In this document: piece after piece, positions 58,091 to 64,000 of the stretch | Layout: every line of letters starts with the position of its first letter | Position numbering within the stretch: position 1 is the first letter of the stretch | From: Pseudoflavonifractor_A sp022772585 | Lineage (GTDB): Bacteria; Bacillota; Clostridia; Oscillospirales; Oscillospiraceae | Direction: 5' to 3' | Assembly: GCF_052065415.1 (NCBI RefSeq) | Contig: NZ_JBQHUB010000016.1 | Coordinates: forward strand, 3,187-67,186 | DNA: 64,000 nucleotides | The notes under the pieces: model-generated | What the model was told of the DNA's origin: nothing | Database searches by the model: none | Seen by the model: only the letters and a program-made list of their open reading frames with translations | Made by a program: the position numbers and the translations under genes

Positions 58091-58483
58091 ATGGAGCAGG
58101 CGAAGAAAACGGCAGCCTACCGGGTCGTCACCGACTCAGGAGGCGACAGGATCTTTCGCTTCTACTGCGACATCTCCGGCGAGCTGTGCTGCGTGAGCAA
58201 GCCCATCCGGGCGGACACGGAGGAAGCGGCGCTGGAGCTGGCGTGGGAACAGGAGGGCAAGTGGGAGTTCAACCGCTGCCCCCGATGCGGCAGGTTCGTC
58301 TCCTCCGCCATGTTCAATGTCAACGCGGGATTGTGTCTGGACTGCGCGCCGTGGGAGGATGAGTATCCCTCGTTCTGCCATCACTGCGGTGCAAGGCTGC
58401 GGGAATCGGACGCCTGCTTCTGCCCCGCCTGTGGAGCGAAGCTGCAGGTGGGCGGCACAGACGGAAAGGAGGAAGCCAAATGA
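58091..58483 (+). CDS. Zinc-ribbon protein 1
   Basis: 130 residues from MEQAKKTAAYRVV, placed by AGGGAGGA six bases upstream. An N-terminal strand region (YRVVTDSGGDRIFRFYCD) precedes a zinc ribbon, CPRCGRFVSSAMFNVNAGLCLDC. A second ribbon follows, CHHCGARLRESDACFCPACGAKL. No catalytic motif. It overlaps the next gene by 4 bases. The three small genes and the dockerin protein form one plus-strand operon. A regulatory or protein-binding role is likely. Confidence 0.8.
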   Translation: MEQAKKTAAYRVVTDSGGDRIFRFYCDISGELCCVSKPIRADTEEAALELAWEQEGKWEFNRCPRCGRFVSSAMFNVNAGLCLDCAPWEDEYPSFCHHCGARLRESDACFCPACGAKLQVGGTDGKEEAK

Positions 58484-58788
58484 CAGACTATGACCTGAGA
58501 ACCCGGAAAGCCCTGCGGCAGGTGACGCTGCTGGAGTACGGCTGCGGGCCGGAGACGCTGCGGCGGCGCAAGATCTGCCCCAGCTGCGGCAGGGCCAACA
58601 GCGCCGACCGGACGGACTGCGCCGACTGCAGCGCGCGTCTGCCGGAGATGACCCTCTATGACCTCTACCGTTCCCGCCACCGCTGCTGCCCCAAATGCGG
58701 CGTGACCGTCACCGACGTGGCGCGGTACTGCCCCGAGTGCGGGGCGCGGCTGCCCAAGGGAGCGGCGAGACGGGAGGCGGCGGTATGA
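58480..58788 (+). CDS. Zinc-ribbon protein 2 (double ribbon)
   Basis: 102 residues, start overlapping the previous stop. Two zinc ribbons: CPSCGRANSADRTDCADCSARLP and CPKCGVTVTDVARYCPECGARLP, of the double-zinc-ribbon type. It overlaps the receiver-like gene by 4 bases. The tight coupling of three small genes implies one complex. Function unknown. Confidence 0.8.
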   Translation: MTDYDLRTRKALRQVTLLEYGCGPETLRRRKICPSCGRANSADRTDCADCSARLPEMTLYDLYRSRHRCCPKCGVTVTDVARYCPECGARLPKGAARREAAV

Positions 58789-59237
58789 GCCTCTTCCGGA
58801 GGCGGGAGCCGCCCTTGCCGAAAGCGGCGGTGTGCTTTGCCTTGCCATTCAGGACCCGCCGTGCGGCGGACTGGCTGAGAAATCTGGGCGGCTGTCGGCC
58901 AATAGGCGTCCTCTCTGATGACTGCGGCGACGTGGCCTGGCAGTGTGCTGCCGAGCAGGCGGACCTTCTGCTGCTGGAAACCGACTTCACCGAGGGCGTG
59001 GAGGACAAGGACGTTTCCGCCCGCTGCGACATCGCCGTCGAGGTGCGGCGGAAGCTGCCGGATTGCCGCGTCTATCTCGTCTGCGAGGACGGACACCCGG
59101 AAAAGCTGGCCGCGCTGGAAAAGGCGGTGGAGCTAAAGCTCATCGACGGCTATTGCATCGGCGGGCTGACCGCCCGGCAGGCGGAAATCTGGCTGGCCGA
59201 GACGGCGCGCGCCATGAACGAGCGCACAGAACCATGA
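58785..59237 (+). CDS. Receiver-like protein with Glu at the phospho-site
   Basis: 150 residues from MSLFRRREPPLPK. The alternating pattern of a CheY fold is visible (PIGVLSDDCGDVAWQCA, ADLLLLETDF, CRVYLVCEDGHPEKLAALEKAVELKLIDGYCIGG). The end of strand 3 reads LLLLETDF, with Glu in the phospho-acceptor place and Asp two residues later. It therefore resembles the receiver-like protein encoded at 1724 and may be regulated without phosphorylation. It lies 37 bases before the dockerin protein gene, just as the other copy lies in a cluster that ends in a secreted protein. Confidence 0.6.
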   Translation: MSLFRRREPPLPKAAVCFALPFRTRRAADWLRNLGGCRPIGVLSDDCGDVAWQCAAEQADLLLLETDFTEGVEDKDVSARCDIAVEVRRKLPDCRVYLVCEDGHPEKLAALEKAVELKLIDGYCIGGLTARQAEIWLAETARAMNERTEP

Positions 59238-59274
59238 ACCATGAACCGACAACCGAAAGGAGGACAACGCACGG

Positions 59275-62200
59275 ATGCGAAAACGAATCACATCTCTGTT
59301 TTTAACGCTGGCGCTGATGCTGACCCTCATCCCCGCGAGCCTGACCACCACAGCGGAGGCCTACCTGCCGACGCCCAACCCGAACACTCCCCACAGCAAC
59401 AACGGCTGGGTCGAGCTTAACGGCCCGCTTGGCGTTGCCGCATTGAAGGAATACCTCAAGGACGAAAACAACACCTGGTACATGCGGCTGACCGGCAACA
59501 TTTCGCTGGACGATGACAGTTTTGAAGGCATCACCGTCAAGGGAACCAAGTACCTTGACCTGAACGGCTATTCCGTCGATGTCAATAGAGACGGGGGAAA
59601 AGAGCTGACGCTGTTCGAGGTGCCGGAAGGCTCCACCATCGTGGTCTGCGACTCCCGCGGCGGCGGCAGAATCCACTACGACGGATACCTGGACATGGAT
59701 CAGAGTTGCAACAGCGAAGGTGGTCAGGTCAAGTTTAGAGCCATTCGCAACCTGTTCCATGTGGAGGGCACGATGATCCTCAACGGCGGCGAGCTGGACG
59801 GCGGCCGCTCCAAGCAGGTCTGGGTAACCTATTCCCATGCCGCCGGTAGTGCCGACTACTATACCGGCTATGTGCGCCAGCAGCTCTACGCCACGGGCAT
59901 TGATGTCGATGGCGGCACGCTGATCATGAACGGCGGCTCGGTCTGCGGCCGCGGCGATTACCGGGACGCTATTTATGCTTGGAACAGCGGCACTGTGGTC
60001 ATCAACGGCGGCCGCATCCTCGGCCTCGGCGGTGCAAACGCGCTGCGTTGCCGCGACTATCAGCCGCCCAGCGTAAGCATCCGCGGCGGCTACTTTGAGA
60101 CCCGCAAGATCGACAAGGAGCACTGCGGCAGGTATCCCGGTGCAGCGCATTCTTCGCCGCATTATGTTTATGAAGAAGGAAGATACGGCGATGTGAACGT
60201 GAAGGAGGAGCACCTCTATCCGGGCGCGAAGCTGTCCACAGGCTCCCACAGCGCCACGGTCTCCCCGCCCACCAACGTCAAGACGAACTATGTCAAGCTC
60301 GCCACCACCAACAGCAACATCTATAACCCCAACATCGAGGGCAGCGGCACGGTCAGGCTGACCGGGTACACCCCCTATTACACCGAGGACAACTCGTGGG
60401 GCAAGCTCTTTGAGCAGCAGTACCTCGGCACGACCGGCACGGGCTACACCCCATATTATATCTTCGCCATCTACGACAAGGACGGCAAGCGCGTATCCGA
60501 CGAGATCGTGGATGTGTTCACGCCGGGCACGCAGCCCGGCCGGACGGTGAAGGTGAGCGACTTTAAGGCCAAGAGCGGCGGCGAGCTCAAGCTCGACTTC
60601 CTCAAGCCCTACACGCTGCGCTGCACCGTGGGCGAGACGCTCAGCACCACGCAGGAGTACACCGCCTCGTACTACAACGAGTGGAGCTTCATGAAGGACG
60701 TGGTGGACATGAGCGGCATCACGATAGACGGCGAGGTCTGGCAGGCCGACTCCTCGGATGGCGACACGGCGGACTTCATCATGAGGCCCACGGTGACGAA
60801 CTCCACGAACTTCTCGCACATCAATAGCCTTGACTACGGTAACTTCCGCTTTATCTACTATGTGGACGGGCAGGAGGTCACAGAGGCAGAAAAAGACATC
60901 CATATCACCTCTGGAGCGAACGAGAGCACCATCACCGGCTGGGGTCAGAGCTTTTTCGCATCGCTGCCGGAGGGCGAGCAGTCCCTGCGCTGCGAGTTCG
61001 ACTTTGAAAGCAATGGCATCCCCTATAACCTCGGCATGACCAGGAAGGTCTATGTCTTCCCGCGCATCTACGCCACAATTGGCATGGGAGACTACGCAAT
61101 GTGCGAGAACGACACTGTCACCTGCCCCAAGAGCGACAGCAGCTATCGCTATGCCTACCTGCGCCCCTATACCGACAAGAGCTTCCTCACCAATGCCGGC
61201 AAGAGCGTGACCAGCTATGTGTGGCAGTACCGCGACGGCAGCGAGTGGAAGAACATCACCGTGAAAGGCTCGGGGTCGGACTATCTCGCCACCAACGTTT
61301 CCGGCGTGACGATCAACGAAGGCGACGGCACGCTCAGAACCTACCGCTCCGGCGACTACCGCGTGATGATGAACCACAAAAACGTGACCAGCTATTCCGC
61401 CGCGCCCATCACGGTGGTCGGCAAGACCTACGATGCCAGCACCTACGAGGTCTCGCTGACGGCGAGCAAGGACAGCACCGTGTACAACGAGACCGGCTGC
61501 ACGCTGACCGCCAAATTCAACCTCAACGACGCCAACTGGGAAAGCACCTTCATTGCGGAAGTTGTCCTCCAGCGCGACGGCGTGCCCGAAGGCGCGTGGA
61601 AGGGACTCGACCTGTTTAACAACGGCAAAGAGGTCAAATGTCAGGACCTCTATTACGGCTATAGTAATGGTAATAATAGAATTCTTTTCGATTCTACGGG
61701 CAAGGCGACCTTCGATCTGACGCAGATGAAGAAGCTCGCCAACTTGGGCGACGCGGAATTCGTCCCCGGCACGTACCGCTTCATGCTCAAGGTGCCCTAT
61801 AAGGAGAACGGCGTCAAGAAGTACATCTACAGCGCGCCCTGCACGATTCAGATCGACAAGCGCGCCACCGGCGTTGACGTGATGGTGGGCAGCGAGAACA
61901 TCACCAACGGCGGCGGCACAACGGCCGCCAGCGCGCCGAGCTACACCATGCCCGGCAATACGAACATCCTCCAGCTCGGCTATCAGCCCGTTCAGCCGAA
62001 TGCCACCATCCCGAGCAGCCCCACGGTCAAGTGGTACGTGGAGAGCGACCGGGAAATTGCAACCATCGAGGAAAGCACCGGCAAGCTGACGGCGCATAGC
62101 CCCGGCACGGCGCTCGTCCGCATGGACTTCTCCGGCAGCGGCCTGAACTACACGCGCTATGTCAAGGTCATCATCCCCATCGAGGGCTTCCGCATGGGCG

Positions 62201-64000
62201 AGCCCAACTTCGGCGCGGCGGCTGCCGGCGGCAAGACCTACGAAACGGTGGAGATGCCCATTACGAGCGTGCGCTGCTACAACGGCACATGGGTGGAGAA
62301 CACGAACAACAAGTACATGAGCGCCGTGGTCATAGCCGTTAAGGGCCAGAGCACCGGGGTCGGCAGCATCATCAACCAGCTCACCGACACCGTGCAGTAC
62401 AACGACAAGTTCACCGCGACCTTTGAGATCAAGCCCAAGGAGGGCTACCAGTTCGTCCTGTACACCTCGTACATCAGCGGCGATTCCTGGTACAAGAAGG
62501 CCAACAGCAAGGTCATCCAGTGCAGCATCCCCGGCGACAGCTCCCTTGACAGCGCCATTTTCAAGGGCTGTGAGGAGGGCGGCGAGTACTATAACGGCTC
62601 GTACGTCACGCCCGCCAACGCAACGCTGTACTACGCCTACGAGGAGCCCTGCCTGAAGGACCCCACCGGCGGTACGATCTATCTGAACACCGTCTTCCTC
62701 ACCACCGATGAGCCCATGGAGGGCGACCCCCGCTACGGCGGCACGCTCCCCTCGAACTACCGCAATGATATGCTGAATGTCCGCATCAACACCATTGAGA
62801 ATATCTTCACCGCGGGCGGCTACCCCGTGCTCTCGAGCGAGAGCAAGGTCTCCAAGGTTCCCGACGTGACGGGCACGGGCACGGCCTACGCGCCGGTGCT
62901 GTATGCCGACAAGGACAGCGCGACCAGCTTCAATAATCCCGGCTCGTGGCTCAATGTGCTCTATGACGGCAGCAATCCGCGCCCCGACGCCGACCTCATG
63001 CGCCAGCGCTACGAGGCGGGCACTTACATCAGCGAGCTGGTCATCACGGCGGGCGTTGCGGCAGACGGCACGAAGTATTACTTCGAGCCCAACACCGCGC
63101 TCGTCATCAACGGCTACAAGGTGCAGCTGCTCCATCCCTCGGACAACGGCACGTTCTCGCAGGCCGATGTGTATGACGATGTGTACGGCTACCAGTTCCT
63201 CGGCTACTCGCCCGGCAAGCTGAGAGCCACCTACTACATCGTTTCGGACAGACAGCCCGCGTATAACACCGCCACCGTCACGGTGGCCGCGCCCGTCACG
63301 GGCGAGAAGGCCGCCGTCGCGTCCGACGCCATCGTCACGGGCGTGACCCGCACCGGCGAGAGCGAGGAAATCGTCAACCACGGCGTTTACGTCAGCAGAC
63401 TCACATGGTTCATTGACGCAAACGGAAACGGCCAGCTGGACGAGAACGAGGAATGCACGCCTGAAAACGGCCTCACGGCGGACGGTAAGTTCCTCGGCGG
63501 CAAGACCTACAGCGTTTACTTCGAGCTTGCCGTCACCGAGGGCATGGGGCGGCTGAACAACGAGGCCTTTACCCTCAAGGTCAACGACCTTGAAGTGCCC
63601 ATCAACACCACCGCGGCCAAGGGCGTCTACACCTTCCCCGAGACGGAGATCGTGGGCTACGGCGTTTCCGGCAATGTGGAGAGCTTCAACTCCGGCACCG
63701 CCCCCGTGACCATCCAGCTCATTGAGCAGGGCCAGTCCGAGGCGGCCTATGAAGTTCAGGTCTCCGGCGGCACCCAGAGCGGCAATAAGTTCACCGCCCC
63801 CTACGCCTTCTCCGATGTGCCCACCGGCACCTACACCATGAGGGTGATGAAGCAGAACCACGTCACGAGAGAGTACACCGTAGTTGTGGGCGCGGAGAAT
63901 GTGACGCAGGATGTGAAGATTTGCCTGCTTGGTGATGTTACAGGTGACGGAAAGGTAAATCTCAAAGACTGGAACCGAATCTATCAGCATTATGACAATA
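59275..64000 (+). CDS. Very large secreted protein with Ig-like domains and C-terminal dockerin (runs off window)
   Basis: About 1575 residues are visible from ATG 59275, with AAAGGAGG upstream. Signal peptide MRKRITSLFLTLALMLTLIPASLTTTAEA. The first 300 residues have beta-helix turns (GGELDGGRSK, GGTLIMNGGSVCGRG, SGTVVINGGRILGLGG). Repeated beta-sandwich regions follow, including a BIG-2-like piece (VKWYVESDREIATIEESTGKLTAHSPGTALVRMDF). Near the end comes a carboxypeptidase-regulatory-like domain (YGVSGNVESFNSGTAPVTIQL...YTMRVMKQNHV). From 63931 LGDVTGDGKVNLKDWNRIYQ begins a type I dockerin with a calcium loop, cut by the window end. The dockerin implies docking to a cohesin protein. Confidence 0.9.
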   Translation, partial: MRKRITSLFLTLALMLTLIPASLTTTAEAYLPTPNPNTPHSNNGWVELNGPLGVAALKEYLKDENNTWYMRLTGNISLDDDSFEGITVKGTKYLDLNGYSVDVNRDGGKELTLFEVPEGSTIVVCDSRGGGRIHYDGYLDMDQSCNSEGGQVKFRAIRNLFHVEGTMILNGGELDGGRSKQVWVTYSHAAGSADYYTGYVRQQLYATGIDVDGGTLIMNGGSVCGRGDYRDAIYAWNSGTVVINGGRILGLGGANALRCRDYQPPSVSIRGGYFETRKIDKEHCGRYPGAAHSSPHYVYEEGRYGDVNVKEEHLYPGAKLSTGSHSATVSPPTNVKTNYVKLATTNSNIYNPNIEGSGTVRLTGYTPYYTEDNSWGKLFEQQYLGTTGTGYTPYYIFAIYDKDGKRVSDEIVDVFTPGTQPGRTVKVSDFKAKSGGELKLDFLKPYTLRCTVGETLSTTQEYTASYYNEWSFMKDVVDMSGITIDGEVWQADSSDGDTADFIMRPTVTNSTNFSHINSLDYGNFRFIYYVDGQEVTEAEKDIHITSGANESTITGWGQSFFASLPEGEQSLRCEFDFESNGIPYNLGMTRKVYVFPRIYATIGMGDYAMCENDTVTCPKSDSSYRYAYLRPYTDKSFLTNAGKSVTSYVWQYRDGSEWKNITVKGSGSDYLATNVSGVTINEGDGTLRTYRSGDYRVMMNHKNVTSYSAAPITVVGKTYDASTYEVSLTASKDSTVYNETGCTLTAKFNLNDANWESTFIAEVVLQRDGVPEGAWKGLDLFNNGKEVKCQDLYYGYSNGNNRILFDSTGKATFDLTQMKKLANLGDAEFVPGTYRFMLKVPYKENGVKKYIYSAPCTIQIDKRATGVDVMVGSENITNGGGTTAASAPSYTMPGNTNILQLGYQPVQPNATIPSSPTVKWYVESDREIATIEESTGKLTAHSPGTALVRMDFSGSGLNYTRYVKVIIPIEGFRMGEPNFGAAAAGGKTYETVEMPITSVRCYNGTWVENTNNKYMSAVVIAVKGQSTGVGSIINQLTDTVQYNDKFTATFEIKPKEGYQFVLYTSYISGDSWYKKANSKVIQCSIPGDSSLDSAIFKGCEEGGEYYNGSYVTPANATLYYAYEEPCLKDPTGGTIYLNTVFLTTDEPMEGDPRYGGTLPSNYRNDMLNVRINTIENIFTAGGYPVLSSESKVSKVPDVTGTGTAYAPVLYADKDSATSFNNPGSWLNVLYDGSNPRPDADLMRQRYEAGTYISELVITAGVAADGTKYYFEPNTALVINGYKVQLLHPSDNGTFSQADVYDDVYGYQFLGYSPGKLRATYYIVSDRQPAYNTATVTVAAPVTGEKAAVASDAIVTGVTRTGESEEIVNHGVYVSRLTWFIDANGNGQLDENEECTPENGLTADGKFLGGKTYSVYFELAVTEGMGRLNNEAFTLKVNDLEVPINTTAAKGVYTFPETEIVGYGVSGNVESFNSGTAPVTIQLIEQGQSEAAYEVQVSGGTQSGNKFTAPYAFSDVPTGTYTMRVMKQNHVTREYTVVVGAENVTQDVKICLLGDVTGDGKVNLKDWNRIYQHYDN

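Noticed and set aside
59302..63990. A 1562-residue open frame on the minus strand
   Set aside because: It lies exactly opposite the dockerin protein gene, which has a signal peptide, ribosome site and recognisable domains. The antisense product is Val/Ala/Arg/Gly-rich without domains; the long frame follows from GC-rich third positions.

Overview
The window looks like chromosomal DNA of a gut-type Clostridia (Bacillota, Oscillospiraceae-like). The evidence is by-eye GC in the upper 50s percent, strong AGGAGG ribosome sites, frequent TTG/GTG starts, SLH-domain and dockerin-bearing secreted proteins, a Spo0A-C-like small protein and Clostridia-style 7TM sensors. I could not run a taxonomic search, so the lineage is inference. 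No tRNA, rRNA, CRISPR array, integrase, relaxase or conjugation gene was seen.

Layout. (1) 1-5.9 kb, minus strand: a signalling cluster (7TM kinase-like sensor, PAS histidine kinase, LuxR-type response regulator, receiver-like protein with Glu at the phospho-site) followed by two unknown genes and a secreted beta-rich protein that runs off the left edge. (2) 6.0-19.9 kb, minus strand, operon B: a Ub-like/JAMM fusion, an E1-like ThiF protein, a DnaN-like clamp, a bactofilin-like protein, a DUF6094-type methyltransferase, an E2-like PRTRC-B protein, a Rad52-type annealing protein, a Rad50-like ATPase with zinc hook, a CHC2/toprim primase-like protein and several unknowns, closed by a terminator. 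(3) 20.3-25.6 kb: an insertion holding a secreted SLH protein, a TetR regulator and a Phd/PIN toxin-antitoxin pair. (4) 25.7-36.4 kb, minus strand, operon A: an SF2 helicase ending in a clamp-binding motif, a second DnaN-like clamp, zinc-finger proteins, a sigma-like protein, a RavA-like MoxR ATPase, SSB and a VWA protein. (5) 36.8-40.1 kb: divergent YpsA/Xre, the AbiEi/AbiEii pair and a small orphan gene. (6) 40.2-47.9 kb: a group II intron remnant, a 1962-residue secreted SLH protein and a LytTR-PAS regulator. (7) 48-57.8 kb: an ECF sigma/anti-sigma/lipoprotein operon, mobile-element debris, an acetyltransferase, an Xre repressor with three operators, and a membrane LuxR regulator beside a solute-binding lipoprotein. 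(8) 58.1-64 kb: two zinc-ribbon proteins, another receiver-like protein and a very large secreted dockerin protein running off the right edge.

How it fits together. Operons A and B start from near-identical leaders of about 200 bp: promoter, tandem GGGYGGAGCATTTT repeats, then an intrinsic terminator about 34 bases before the first ATG. They are therefore probably one co-regulated DNA-processing system split by an insertion. It encodes helicase, two sliding clamps, SSB, annealase, Rad50-like ATPase, primase-like protein, methyltransferase and a PRTRC-like ubiquitin-type set (Ub-like+JAMM, E1, E2), but no polymerase. The E1 gene overlaps both the Ub-JAMM gene and a clamp gene, and the helicase and the Ub-JAMM protein carry QLSLF and QVSLF motifs. 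This suggests a clamp-centred system in which a ubiquitin-like apparatus is tied to a PCNA-like platform. That functional link is inference; the gene content and motifs are visible in the sequence.
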